64,000 bases of DNA from Cotesia glomerata (GCF_020080835.1 NC_058161.1:22185603-22249602); one strand, 5' to 3'. Positions 40,769-51,875 are shown, counted from the stretch's first letter. Notes: generated by a model not told the origin, from the sequence alone. Made by a program: numbers and translations.

Positions 40769-43700
40769 GGGTCATTCCACCAAATAAGAACATTTTTACG
40801 GGGCGACCCTCGCGGATTATGTTTAAAATTTATGGAGGTGTTCTCTTTCATAAAACAAAAATTTCCTGAGAGTTTTAGCTCTTAATACGCAGCGGTCTTG
40901 AAGTTATGATTTTTTTAAATTTTGGAAAAAATTTTTTTTCAACTTTTTCGTCAACTTTTCTGATATGAAAAACATTTTTAAACAAAATCGACAAACATTG
41001 TATTTTGTAGAAAAAATTCTCAGCTTTTGAATGAAAATATTTATTTTTTCATAAACTCATCAAAAGACCCTTAAAAATCGAATTAAAGTGGAAAAATTGA
41101 TTTTTTTCGGTGTGCAGCCCAAAATTCTTCAAATTTGAATTTTTTTTCTGAAAGCTGAGAGTTTTTTACACAAAATATAGCGTTTTGCCGATGTGCATAT
41201 TTTTTGCTTCGTCACAATTAAATTAAATGTTAGATTCACTATGCAGTAATATAATTCAGAATAGTAATATAATTTTCTCTTTAATACTAAAATTATAGTA
41301 CTCAGAAATTTTGAACCACCTGCTTAAAAGATGAGTCTATACTTCGTCACTTATCATGCAGATGGCGCTCACAACTCCCTCTATTTACTTTCATTTTGTG
41401 ATTCATTTTTGAGCGATTTCTTTTCGGATCGTTTTTTCTTAACAAAAATATAATTGCTCAAGTTTTTAAGTAATAATTATTGCGTTACTTTGATATTTCA
41501 TCGCCATGAGTAAACGTATACGGTCAGTAAATTGTTGTAATCCATTCAATGAGTCACGTAAGTAACTAATACAGTGCACTTGACCTCTTATGTATAACCT
41601 CTACGTAGAACCAATTAAATTAATAGCCTTGTGTTTAATATTGACTTTTGACATATAATTAAACGAAACTTTTAGATAGAAAAGAAGTTAAAGATTTAAG
41701 AAAATTTCCCGACGAAGATCGTTGGAAATTTCCTGACTTAGATGACACTTCAATGTTATGTGTGCGTTGTCGATTCCGTGTCAAAGAATATATTCCGCCG
41801 GCATCAGAGGAAGAGGAAATTATTTCAAGTCAAATTAGTGTTGAAAGTCTGAGTATATCAGCTGAAATTTGTACTCAAGGAAGCAGTTTATCTCGAACTG
41901 TCAGTAATTTTAGCGACAATCTATGTGATTACAATGATCATTCTTTAGAGCGATTTTTGAAAATTCCTCTTATTGAAAAAGACAGGTAAAAATTTTCTAT
42001 TGATTAAGTTTTTCATTTACTGAGTAAAAACTTACTTAATTATTTTTCTATGCGTTTAATTTAAGGTTATATTCTGAAAAAAATTATGGAGTAAAAAAAC
42101 TTGATGAGAGCTATGCTGCCCTAGAGAATAAGTTCCAATCACAATTTGGAATAGTACCTGAATCTACCTACAGAAAGATTAATCAAGATCATTTTTCCAT
42201 GATAGCTAAAGTGAAGAAATTATATAACGCTGAAAGTGACAAGTAAATTTTTTTAACAATCGATCATTTTAAAATATCTTCATTTTTTCATATTAATACG
42301 ATCGATCGTTTGCTTTACAGATCAATAAAAAAGAAGCTGCTTTCAATTTTACCCGACAGTTGGGAAGTCAGTCGTATAGCATCTGAATTTAACTGTTCTC
42401 GAAAAATGGTACTCTGGTGAAATAACTACTAATACTTTGAATCCCACAAAAGTTCCAGGCAATCAGCTGCTTAAGTTAGATGTAAAAAAACTTGTCATTG
42501 ATTTTTATGAAAGCGAAGAAAACTCAAAACAATTAGCGGGCATGAAAGATTTTAAATCTGTGAAGGATTGTAATGGAAATCGAACTACACATGTCGTATG
42601 TGTTTGTACTATTTATTAAAATGTAAAATTGATGTTAGACGGTACTTGTGTATTTGACATTCTCTATAATTGTACTAAAACTAGTTATTAATCTTATTAC
42701 ATTTATTCCATTTAGGATGTAATTTTCCAAAATTTGCGGAAAACACCGATTGGGTTGTAGAATCTCAGCCAATTTACAAAAATTTATTGAATAAATTAGT
42801 TTGTAACAATCCAAAAGAATCGTGCTTTTCCAGAATGTGCAATAGTTGTCCAAATAATGAAGAAATCGCTGATTATTTTCGTGTGTCGTTTAATGAATCT
42901 GATGTTAATGAAATCCAATATAAAATGTGGACATCAACAGACCGTTGTACTATTGTGAATGTTACTTCAGATTCCGAAGACTTCATCGAGACTTTAGTGA
43001 CGCAACTTGATAAGCTTTTGAAACATGATTTTATTGCAAAAACACAAAGTCGATTTTTTTCTGATACAAAACTAAATTTAAAGAGTGGGGAATTCGCCAT
43101 AGTATTTGACTTTGCGGAAAATTATGCATTCGTTGTGCAGGAAGCAGCTCAAGGCTTTCATTGGAATAATGATCAAGCTACTATATTTCCAATGGTGATT
43201 TATTATAACGAAAATGATACTATTAAGCATTTGAGCTTTGTTGGTATTTCAGATTGTCTTAAGCACGACACAGTTTTAATTTATTTATTTCAAGAGCAAT
43301 TGATTGCCTTTCTTAAAAAGAAGTTTGCTGTCATCAATACGATTTTTTACTTCTCTGATGGAGCTCCACAACAATTCAAAAACAAGAAAGCATTTACAAA
43401 CTTATGTTATCATTATGCTGACTTCGAAATCAACGCTGAGTGGCATTTTTTTGCAACTGCCCATGGCAAAGGACCATGCGATGGTCTTGCGGGTTCATTA
43501 AAACGATATGCTGCTAGAGCTTCATTACAAATGAACAATAAAGAGCATATACTGAAACCACAAGATTTGTTTTCCTAGGGAACGAAAAATTTTACAAGCG
43601 TTGACTTTACTTTTATAGCTAATGACGATTATTTAATAAAAAAAAAATGTGTTAGACGTACGATATTCTCAATCGAAAACAGTGAAAGGTACACAGTCAT

Positions 43701-44270
43701 TACACACTTTTGTGCCTTTAAAAGATGAAATCGGTTATGCTTTCATTAAAACTGTGTCCACATCTCAAAAAAGTTAAAAAATAAAAGTATTTTAATTATA
43801 ATGAATTTGCGTTTAATTTAATTGTGACGAAACAAAAAATATGCACATCGGCAAAACGCTATATTTTTTGTAAAAAACTCTCAGCTTTCAGAAAAAAAAT
43901 TCAAATTTGAAGAATTTTGGGCTGCACACCGAAAAAAATCAATTTTTCCACTTTAATTCGATTTTTAAGGGTCTTTTGATGAGTTTATGAGAAAATAAAT
44001 ATTTTCATTTAAAAGCTGAGAATTTTTCCTATAAAATACAATGTTTGTCGATTTTGTTTAAAAATGTTTTTCATATCAGAAAAGTTGACGAAAAAGTTGA
44101 AAAAAAATTTTTTCCAAAATTTCAAAAAATCATAACTTCAAGACCGCTGCGTATTAAGAGCTAAAACTCTCAGGGAATTTTTGTTTTATGATAGAGAACA
44201 CCTCCATAAATTTTAAACATAATCCGCGAAGGTCGCCCCGTAAAAATGTTCTTATTTGGTGGAATGACCC
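40769..44270 (+). mobile_element. DNA transposon with 459-bp terminal inverted repeats
   Basis: The termini 40769-41227 and 43812-44270 are reverse complements with only scattered differences, beginning GGGTCATTCCACCAAATAAG. ATAT stands on both sides (40765-40768 and 44271-44274), a likely target duplication, though a TA site cannot be excluded. Inside is a multi-exon transposase gene. The high similarity of the two arms points to recent insertion or gene conversion. Confidence 0.88.
41506..43780 (+). pseudogene. Intron-containing DDE-type transposase, recently inactivated
   Basis: Exon 1 (41506-41557, MSKRIRSVNCCNPFNES) ends at GTAAGT. Exon 2 starts 41676 after TTTTAG in matching phase and holds LCVRCRFR. 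Exon 3 starts at about 42066 after TTTAAG, and exon 4 at 42321 after TTTACAG, with an HTH-like ILPDSWEVSRIASEFNCSR. A one-base shift follows near 42415. A piece THVVCVCTIY at 42590 shows a rearranged or deleted middle. The last exon is open (42787-43578), with DFAENYAFVVQEAAQGFHW, YFSDGAPQQFKNKKAF and HGKGPCDGLAGS. A TAG then stands where a Trp is expected (43576-43578), and an A10 run shifts the frame at about 43645. I recall this CCNPF...HGKG protein from insects and cnidarians as 'uncharacterized'; I do not assign a superfamily. Confidence 0.75.
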
Positions 44271-44274
44271 ATAT

Positions 44275-44640
44275 AAATATTGACAGTTAATAATTAATAA
44301 ATTAGATAAAAAATTTTGTTCACTACGAATCGATCATGTATACGATTCGCATTACTTGTAGTTATAATAAACTTCGTTCTTCCCACTCACGCCGATTTTT
44401 TTTTCCTTTGGAAATAATTATATATAATTATACATAATTATATAGGGCCATTTTTCATTTATAATTATGTAATATAATGATATATAATTTTTTTTACCGG
44501 GGCGGGTACATAGTCTGATATACTTATATCAAGGCATATATAGTCTGATATGGCCAATTTCCATATCAGGCCTGATATGGACGGTTTATATCAGGCCTGA
44601 TATAGTCTGATCAGAAAATTTTTTCACGGGTAGTTTCAAA
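44275..44640. repeat. ATATAATT and GATATG word elements, second copies
   Basis: The stretch 44405-44505 has TATATAATTATACATAATTA-type words ending AATTTTTTTTACCGGGG. The stretch 44510-44630 has CTGATATGG/CCATATCAGG words ending GATCAGAAAATTTTTTCACG and then GGTAG. They mirror the pair at 39.8-40.4 kb on the other side of the long-TIR transposon. Confidence 0.65.
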
Positions 44641-45044
44641 TAAAATAATTTTTAATAATTAAATAAATTTTGAGAAAGTAATTTCAAAAACCCACCTCCT
44701 ATTTAACAACATTAGTATTAGTTATAGTATTAGTAATAATATTATTGGTACTAAAAGTAGTATTAGTAATAGTAATCATATTAGATTTAATATTAGTAAT
44801 AGTAATAGTTGTAATATTAGTATTGGTAATAGTAATAATATTAGTAATGATAATAATAACAATAATAATAATAATAATTATGATAATAACTTAACAGTCA
44901 TGCGCAGTCAACTAAAATCACAATATTTGCATGCAATTTATAAAGAATTCTTAAAAAAAAATAACTGCAAGTCGAAAACGCTTCATTATTTCAATCTTAG
45001 CTTTTATTTTATCAGATAAATATAATTTCATTTACATTTTTACG
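44641..45044. repeat. TAATAGTAAT low-complexity tract
   Basis: The stretch 44705-44890 is an imperfect (TAGTAAT)/(AATAAT) tract. The remainder is AT-rich 3' flank of the minus-strand gene. Confidence 0.7.
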
Positions 45045-45341
45045 TCAAAATTCAAAATTATAAAATTGACCGCCAAGATACAATAAAAAAAGTTCTTTTT
45101 TCAGTGCTGCTACGTTGAATTTTTTTATATCATCAGGATCTTTGAATAATTTTGCCGTTCTAGCAGGCAAAAATACAACGTAAAGATCATCAATAGTTGC
45201 AATAATACGATGTCCAAATTTTGTATTGACAATCTTCAATTAAGAAATTCGGTATTCATTATTGACGGTCAAATCAGTAAGCTTCTTGGTAGGCAAAAAA
45301 TCCTCGAGATGATTAACCTTTTTGATTGCTTCAAAATCCAT
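45045..45341 (-). pseudogene. Small possible OB-fold protein gene, one in-frame stop
   Basis: The minus-strand reading starts MDFEAIKKVNHLEDF (ATG 45341), passes LPTKKLTDLTVNNEYRIS, and meets TAA at 45240-45242. It continues in the same frame as MKIVNTKFGHRIIATIDD, VFLPARTAKLF and LYLGGQFYNFEF to its stop at 45045. Total length is about 98 codons. The beta-rich 'TKFG.RI...DD...FLPAR' pattern looks like an OB-fold; I recall similar small proteins repeated in insect genomes but no proven function. A 5' UTR intron is likely: acceptor AATAG|CC just before the ATG and donor CACAG|GTTAGT at about 45450. Confidence 0.55.
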
Positions 45342-45589
45342 GGTTCCAGAAATGATGAGGCTATTAATAATGATAATAATTAATAATTTATTAAAGACAT
45401 AAACAAAGACGTAATTTGACAATTATAAAAAGCTCATTAAAATACTAACCTGTGTTTTTGAATAGAATATATATCAGCACAAACACTTTTAAAACAAAAC
45501 TGTACGAACAGTGTTCGATTTATAGGATATATTAACACAGTGATTTCTTCAGAGAGACTGTGAAGCTGTGAAATCTAAGCTAGATTATA
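45342..45589 (-). promoter_or_regulatory. Probable 5' intron and upstream region of the small gene
   Basis: On the minus strand, a GTTAGT donor (about 45450) and a TATTAATAG acceptor (about 45362) bound an AT-rich intron of about 90 bp. Further upstream lies TATAGGATATATTAACAC, a possible core promoter. Low certainty. Confidence 0.35.
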
Positions 45590-46285
45590 TAACAGTATCC
45601 TCACTACACATACTTCACTGATTCGTCAAAAACAAGTCCAAACTTGTGAAATGACATCATCAATTCCACAAAAAGTCCAAAATTCTAAGAAGAAACGTAG
45701 TTATAGAGCAGTGTCCCTACTACTCGAGCTTCACTCGGATTGGTCGAAAACAAGTTCAAACTTGTTAAATGACGTCATCGATTCCACAGAAAGGTCGAAA
45801 ATTCTGAGAAAGTGACGTCATTATTTTCCAACTAATATAAAGAGGAAGGGAGAGGGGGGAGGGTGTTCCACAAAAATTTCAGAGAAAAACTCCAAGAAAA
45901 CATCATGGCTGACTTCCGCGAAATGGTCAACTTTCATAAACACAAAATGGTCGACTTTCACGAAATAGTCAACTTTCATAAAAACAAAATGGCCGAATTC
46001 CACAAAAAAACAAAATGGCCGACTTCCAAAAAATAGTCAACTTTCATAATAAAATGGCCGACTTTCACGAAATTCCCGACTTCCACGAAATGGCCGACTT
46101 CCACGAAATGGCCGACTTCCCGCGAAAACTTAGTCGGTAAAACAGATACCGAGATCGTCGATAGTCGGGACACAAATCCTCGACCATATTTACCCTCGGT
46201 CGGTAACTGATGCTCTGATGGTAACCGGTCCTGGAAGCCCCCTTACTACACTACTTTCAGGGTCAACCGTTTTCCTATTTTTATT
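45590..46285 (+). repeat. K repeat with GGCCGACTTCC minisatellite
   Basis: This plus-orientation copy of the repeat is also seen inverted at 26245-26700. It has two ATGAC(G/A)TCAT-containing segments, a G/A-rich line, then a degenerate array of AAAATGGCCGACTTCCACG-like units (about 45900-46120). A unique end follows (GGTAACTGATGCTCTGATGG). The last bases, CAGGGTCAACCGTTTTCCTA, equal the GAGCTC repeat terminus. The minus-strand ORFs here are repeat translations. Confidence 0.75.
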
Positions 46286-46482
46286 TTTACACGCTTTTTA
46301 TTAGCTTCACTTGTATGTCAGTTTGTCAGTTTGTCAGTTTGTCAGTTTGTCAGTTTGTCAGTTTGTCAGTTTGTCAGTTTGTCAGTATGTAACTCTCCTT
46401 CGCATAAAGAGACTACCATAATGATATTATTTAAATTTTGATTATTATCAACCTAGAACCCAGGTGATGACCTTCCTAGTCA
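46286..46482. repeat. 8-bp tandem (GTCAGTTT)n and satellite leader
   Basis: The stretch 46317-46386 is about nine copies of GTCAGTTT. The line before it, TTACACGCTTTTTATTAGC, recurs after the satellite at 47755. Confidence 0.9.
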
Positions 46483-47755
46483 TCCTCTGATGACCATCCC
46501 GAAGTTATATCTCGAAACCAGGTGTTTTCCTCCGTAGGTTTTCATCGGGAATGGCACAGATAAACCCGTACATCAACCCGGAATCCTCTGATGACCATCC
46601 CGAAGTTAAATCTCGAAACCAGGTGTTTTCCTCCGTAGGTTTTCATCGGGAATGGCACAGATAAACCCGTACATCAACCCGGAATCCTCTGATGACCATC
46701 CCGAAGTTATATTTCGAAACCAGGTGTTTTCTTCCGTAGGTTTTCATCGGGAATGGCACAGATAAACCCGTACATCAACCCGGAATCCTCTGATGACCAT
46801 CCCGAAGTTATATCTCGAAACCAGGTGTTTTCCTCCGTAGGTTTTCATCGGGAATGGCACAGATAAACCCGTACATCAACCCGGAATCCTCTGATGACCA
46901 TCCCGAAGTTATATTTCGAAACCAGGTGTTTTCCTCCGTAGGTTTTCATCAGGAATGGCACAGATAAACCCGTACATCAACCCGGAATCCTCTGATGACT
47001 ATCCCGAAGTTATATCTCGAAACCAGGTGTTTTCCTCCGTAGGTTTTCATCGGGAATGGCACAGATAAACCCGTACATCAACCCGGAATCCTCTGATGAC
47101 CATCCCGAAGTTATATTTCGAAACCAGGTGTTTTCCTCCGTAGGTTTTCATCGGGAATGGCACAGATAAACCCGTACATCAACCCGGAATCCTCTGATGA
47201 CCATCCCGAAGTTATATTTCGAAACCAGGTGTTTTCTTCCGTAGGTTTTCATCGGGAATGGCACAGATAAACCCGTACATCAACCCGGAATCCTCTGATG
47301 ACCATCCCGAAGTTATATTTCGAAACCAGGTGTTTTCCTCCGTAGGTTTTCATCGGGAATGGCACAGATAAACCCGTACATCAACCCGGAATCCTCTGAT
47401 GACCATCCCGAAGTTATATCTCGAAACCAGGTGTTTTCCTCCGTAGGTTTTCATCGGGAATGGCACAGATAAACCCATACATCAACCCGGAATCCTCTGA
47501 TGACCATCCCGAAGTTATATCTCGAAACCAGGTGTTTTCCTCCGTAGGTTTTCATCGAGAATGGCACAGATAAACCCGTACATCAACCCGGAATCCTCTG
47601 ATGACCATCCCGAAGTTATATTTCGAAACCAGGTGTTTTCCTCCGTAGGTTTTCATCGGGAATGGCACAGATAAACCCGTACATCAACCCGGAATCCTCT
47701 GATGACCATCCCGAAGTTATATTTCGAAACCAGGTGTTTTCCTCCGTAGGTTTTT
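46483..47755 (+). repeat. 101-bp satellite array, about 12.6 units
   Basis: Twelve full units and one partial unit start with TCCTCTGATGACCATCCC at exact 101-bp steps (46483, 46584, 46685, 46786 and so on to 47695). Units differ at few sites, for example TATATCTCG/TATATTTCG and TTTCCTCC/TTTCTTCC. The array is flanked on both sides by the ACACGCTTT...TGTATGTCAGTTTGTCAG line. There is no coding frame and no spacer variability, so it is a satellite and not a CRISPR array. Confidence 0.93.
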
Positions 47756-47845
47756 TACACGCTTTATATTAGCTTCACTTGTATGTCAGTTTGTCAGTAT
47801 GTAACCCTCCGTGGGTAATTTGCGCGCCTGAATATTTTTGATAAT
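47756..47845. repeat. Duplicate of the satellite leader
   Basis: TTAGCTTCACTTGTATGTCA and GTCAGTATGTAAC repeat the left flank of the array, here with only two GTCAGTTT-like units. Confidence 0.8.
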
Positions 47846-48360
47846 CAACAAATAATAGTTTAAAAAAACTAAAAAATCACGCTTTTATAAATAAACCAAA
47901 CTAAAAAGTAAAAAATAAATAATAGTTTAAAAAACTAAAAACACGCTTTTCATAGAAAACCAAACTAAAAATAGAAAATAAATTTTAATAAATTTAAATT
48001 AAGAATAGTGTTAAAAATTTCAATAAATATAAATTAATAATAGTGTAAATAAAAAAATGTATTTTATTTTAAAAAAAGCGTGGGGTGCATGGTGTCAATA
48101 GTTATAAATATTTTATTGACAGATATGAGTAGAGTGATTATCATTTTGATATCTTAAAAAGCACCCCACGCTTTTTTTAAAATAAAATACATTTTTTTAT
48201 TTACACTATTATTAATCTATATTTATTGAAATTTTTAACACTATTCTTAATTTAAATTTATTAAAATTTATTTTCTATTTTTTAGTTTGGTTTTCTATGA
48301 AAAGCGTGTTTTTAGTTTTTTTAAACTATTATTTATTTTAAGTAATAAACATTTGTAAGA
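47846..48360. repeat. Long inverted repeat around a 70-bp loop
   Basis: The arm 47908-48092 is complementary to 48162-48340. The inner edge is GCGTGGGGTGC/GCACCCCACGC and the outer edge is AACACGCTTTTCATAG/CTATGAAAAGCGTGTT. A partial extra arm copy precedes it at 47846. The arms are very AT-rich and non-coding. Confidence 0.9.
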
Positions 48361-48676
48361 AATAATTAATTTTCATCAAAACGCAATATTAAATAACATG
48401 GATTATATAAATAATAAACGGCCACACTTTGTCACCTTATAGATTGAGTTCATGAGAATGATGAGGTTTGCATCAACTCATCGGTCGTAGGGCGTAGGGG
48501 TTAGTTATCGGTCTGGCAAGCGCGCGGCTCGGGTTCGAATCTCGGTTAGAACGGAATGTGATTTTCACTTTATTTCTATAAATAGCGAAAGTTAGGTCTA
48601 AATTAAGACTCAAACGGTCAAAACTTGCGTTAGCTCTACATTAATAATAAAATAAAAAAATAACACTTAAAAAATT
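48361..48676 (+). ncRNA. AT-rich spacer with one degenerate tRNA-like unit
   Basis: The stretch 48488-48552 has GGGGTTAGTTATCGG and GGGTTCGAATCTCGG in roughly tRNA spacing, but no good cloverleaf. Nothing else is recognised in this stretch. Confidence 0.4.
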
Positions 48677-48859
48677 CTTTTTAACTTCCCGCTAAGAAAA
48701 TTGAAAATTTTCAAAAGTTGGGAAGTTATTGGTTCTACTCAGTTGTACAAATATCGAGGTTTTAACAGATCTTGACGTTTTGAAGCCCTAAGAAGCTTTC
48801 CTGACTATTTTTACGATGATGTCCGTACGTCTGTCTGTATATGTGTGTGTATGTGTGTG

Positions 48860-48873
<14 letters not shown>
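48677..48873 (+). repeat. GAGCTC repeat copy F, 5' part up to (TG)n
   Basis: The copy starts TTTTTAACTTCCCGCTAAG, has the AACTTCCCG...GGGAAGTT hairpin, and ends in the (TG)n tract at 48840-48873. LINE copy 3 begins directly after it. The downstream half of the repeat is absent. Confidence 0.85.
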
Positions 48874-48890
<17 letters not shown>

Positions 48891-50807
48891 TTCCCTTAGG
48901 GGGGGGAATCCTTTTTACGGATTCTAGGCGTAGCTGTTTGGCCTGGATATGTGGCGACTCGACGCAGCGTCATACTAAAACTCGACGCTAACGCCCCTAC
49001 CCACTTAACCCTAAACCCCTTTCCTCTTTCCTCTAATCCCTCATGGAAACCGCCGTTAGGCATTACTTCGTGGGGGGAGGATATAGCGACTGCTCTTCCT
49101 TCTGGTAATTAGGTATTATTTTAACTTTCTTCTAGTTGTTGTCATTTGCTCTTTTTCTTTCGATGGAACGCAAGTCTATAAGGACTTCTGTTGCAAACGT
49201 GTTTGCGGCGTTCCAGGCAGCCTCTGATGACAGCATTGCTTCTACTATTGTCTCTGGTTGGATTTTCTTCTTCAGGATCATCTCCAGCTCATCGCGCTGT
49301 AGGTAAAATCGTGGACACTCAAAGAAAACGTGATCCGCGTCTTCATTGATTCCTGGGCAGGACGGGCACTCCGGTGAATCATCATGCTTGAAGTGGTGAA
49401 GATACGTCCGAAAACATCCATGTCCTGACAACATCTGCGTCAGATAGTAATTGACCTCGCCATGACTCCGGTTTATCCAAATGTCGATTTTCGGTATGAG
49501 ACGGTGTGTTTATCTTCCTGTCCCACTGCGATTGCCATCGTGCGATGCTGTTCTGCCGTTCTTCAGCTCTGAGTTCCTCGGCACTTAGTGTGGTTGACCT
49601 CTTTCGTTGGTAAAGGTTCCGTCTTTCCTCAGCTAGAACTCTAAGCGGCAGAGTTCCGGAAATGACACACACTGCTACTTCTGATATCGTGCGGAATGCA
49701 CTGGCTAGTCTTACAGCGCTCAGTCGATATACTGGTCCAGCTTTTCTCCATGATTCTTGCAACTTCAGCGCGTCTGCCCAAATGGATATTCCATATGTGA
49801 GCACCGATGTGACAACTGATGATAGTAGTAGTCTCCTGCTCTGCTTTGGCCCTCCGACGTTCGGCATCAGTCGTGCGAGACTAGCCCTCACTACTGACGC
49901 TTTGGCACTGACGTGTTCCACTTGCTGTTTAAAGTTGAGACGGGCATCAAGTATCACTCCCAAATATCGGATGTAAGGTTGTGATGTGATTTCTTGTTCG
50001 CCGACTTTCAGCTTGATGGTCTCTAACACTTTTCTGCTGGATATAAGCACTGCCTCAGTTTTGTGTGTAGCCAGATGCAGGTTTACCGTATTCATCCACC
50101 GATGGACTTGCTCGAAGGTGAAGTCGAACATGTTGTTAATTTCGTCAAGGTGTTTAGCGACGATTACTACGGCTACGTCGTCTGCATATGCTACGAGTTT
50201 TACACTTCTTGGCAATTTCAATCTCAATAGGCCATCGTACATGATATTCCACAGCAGTGGACCAAGTACAGAGCCCTGGGGTACACCTCCTGTAATATCG
50301 TACTCTTTTAGACCATTCTTCGTGTCGTATTTAAGATCTCTATCGGTGAAATAGCTGGCCACTATTCTACACAGGTATTCTGGAACGTTTTTCTCTCGAA
50401 GAGCTTGCATGATGCAGTTCCAGTTGGCGGAATTGAAGGCGTTTTTAATGTCTAATGCCGCCACCAGGCAATACTTCTTTGTGCCACCCTTCCATCTGGT
50501 TCCTGCGATCGCTTCTTTAGCCGTGCTAACAACCAGATTGATCGCGTCCAGGATTGATCGTCCTTTCCGGAATCCATACTGGTTGTCTGCCAGGAGTGGG
50601 TCGACTACTGCATCTATTCGTTGATGAATTATGCGCTCAAGTATCTTACCCGCCGTATCTAGCATGCAAAGTGGTCGGTAAGATGACGGTTCTTCTGGTG
50701 GTTTCTTCCCTTTAGGTAACAGTACCAATCGTTGCTGTTTCCACTTACGAGGAAAAGTCCCCTCCTTGAGGCATGCATTATAAGCGTCTAGGAATAATGT
50801 TGGAGAG
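48874..50807 (-). mobile_element. R1-clade LINE copy 3, 5'-truncated
   Basis: This is the same family as copies 1 and 2, on the minus strand. Its A-tail (T19 on plus, 48874-48892) abuts (TG)n, so on its own sense strand it ends in (AC)n like the others. It is truncated inside ORF2, before the RT. A T16 run (50808-50823) follows the truncation point. Confidence 0.88.
49132..50807 (-). pseudogene. LINE copy 3 ORF2, RT to C-terminus, one frameshift
   Basis: The frame begins at the RT (LLPKGKKPPEEP) and carries LDIKNAFNSANW, GGVPQGSVLGPLLW, YADDVAVV and YLGVILDARLNF. It is shifted by one base near 49505, after ARWQSQWD. The C-terminal finger CPSCPGINEDADHVFFEC is open in the second frame and ends at 49132. 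The 3' UTR follows to 48893. It is closer to copy 1 than to copy 2 in the stretches I compared. Confidence 0.85.
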
Positions 50808-51512
50808 TTTTTTTTTTTTTTTTAGAGATAAAAACTTTAATTTCAAAATTACGGAAAAATTGTTTGTTATCAAGAAAAATTATTATGAGATTATATTTTC
50901 CAGATTTTTTTTATACAGTTAATAATTTCACCGTAATTTCAAAATCAAGATTTTCGTAATTATCAAAAATTTGAATCATTCATTACGATTATTATTTTGA
51001 AGTCATGGAAAAAATATAAATTTATTTAAGCTATTTTTATCTGTACAATGACAAAAAATGACTTGGTTTTGACACCTTATCAGGTGACTGAATCGAATAT
51101 TTCGGACAGTAACTCATATAGCCTACTGGTAGAGTCTCAGGCGTGCAACCAGATGAGCCGGTTTCGAGTCTCGATCTAGACTGTCCGAAGTATTTTTTTT
51201 TATTTTATTGTCCGTGACAGTAGCGTAAAATTACCGTGATTTGACAGTATATTGAGCGTACAGTTTCGGTCATAACGTCGTAGATTCACTTGCATACGCA
51301 CCGTATATATTCAATAAATTTATAGTAGACATCGTTCACAACGGTATCCGATGCTGATTGACAAATCGCTCGGTAAAAACTAACTTTATACGGTGAAACG
51401 ACCGTGAAACAACTGTCAATCGACCGTGCTTTCACCGTGTCGCCGAAACCGCCAGGGTTAAATCTTTCATAGTAGTGACACCAATGTTAGATGGTATTAC
51501 GGCCCCTTTATT
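50808..51512. repeat. AT-rich DNA, degenerate tRNA-like unit and ACCGTG-word block
   Basis: The stretch 51101-51189 has TTCGGACAGT and ACTGTCCGAA as an inverted pair around a degenerate tRNA-like core (CTACTGGTAGAG, GGTTTCGAGTC). The stretch 51220-51470 is enriched for ACCGTG/CACGGT words: TTACCGTGA, CGACCGTGAAAC, CGACCGTGC and CACCGTGTCG. The left part is AT-rich with GTAATTT words. No gene. Confidence 0.5.
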
Positions 51513-51875
51513 CTCTATTTCCCCAGTTCCCAAATTTGTCTTTAATGACAAATTTAGCTATAAATTATGGCTCTTTACCGTAAGATGGACGGTGGTGTTT
51601 ATTACTCGGTAGGTCTTATTAGGTGACTGAATGGTAGTTACGGACAATGTCTCGGATAGCTTAACTGGTAGAGCCTTTGGCGCGTAACCAAACGATCCGG
51701 GTTCGAGTCCCGGTCTGGGCTGTCTGAATTATTTTTTCGATTACCGAAAAATTCCTACTGAGTAAGGTCCCTCCTTCCCCCTTCATCCTTTATTTCCCCA
51801 GTTCCCAAATTTGTCTTTAATGACAAATTTAGCTATAAATTATGGCTATAAATAGCTATAAATATTACGGCCCCG
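51513..51875 (+). repeat. Direct repeats flanking a tRNA-core miniature element
   Basis: CCCAGTTCCCAAATTTGTCT and the following AATGACAAATTTAGC line occur at about 51520-51572 and 51797-51848, and once more at 58.7 kb. Between them, CCGTAAGATGGACGG precedes the tRNA-core element. Confidence 0.8.
51602..51765 (+). mobile_element. Miniature element with tRNA-like core, copy 2
   Basis: The 164-bp unit has inverted ends TTACTCGGTAGG/CCTACTGAGTAA. The core at 51649-51720 has TCGGATAGCTTAACTGGTAG, a stem TTTGG/CCAAA with loop CGCGTAA, and GGGTTCGAGTCCCGG. The hairpin TTTTTTCGATTACCGAAAAA follows. Position 33 of the anticodon loop is G, so a functional tRNA is unlikely. Confidence 0.75.

Noticed and set aside
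45821..46173. Minus-strand ORFs with repeated EVGHF/KVDHF
   Set aside because: They translate the GGCCGACTTCC minisatellite of the K repeat and are not conserved in the copy at 26 kb.
46483..47755. Regular repeats that might look like a CRISPR array
   Set aside because: Whole 101-bp units repeat without unique spacers and there are no cas genes; the DNA is eukaryotic. It is a satellite.
49662..50624. Plus-strand ORFs opposite LINE copy 3
   Set aside because: Shadow frames; the same patterns appear opposite the ORF2 of copies 1 and 2.
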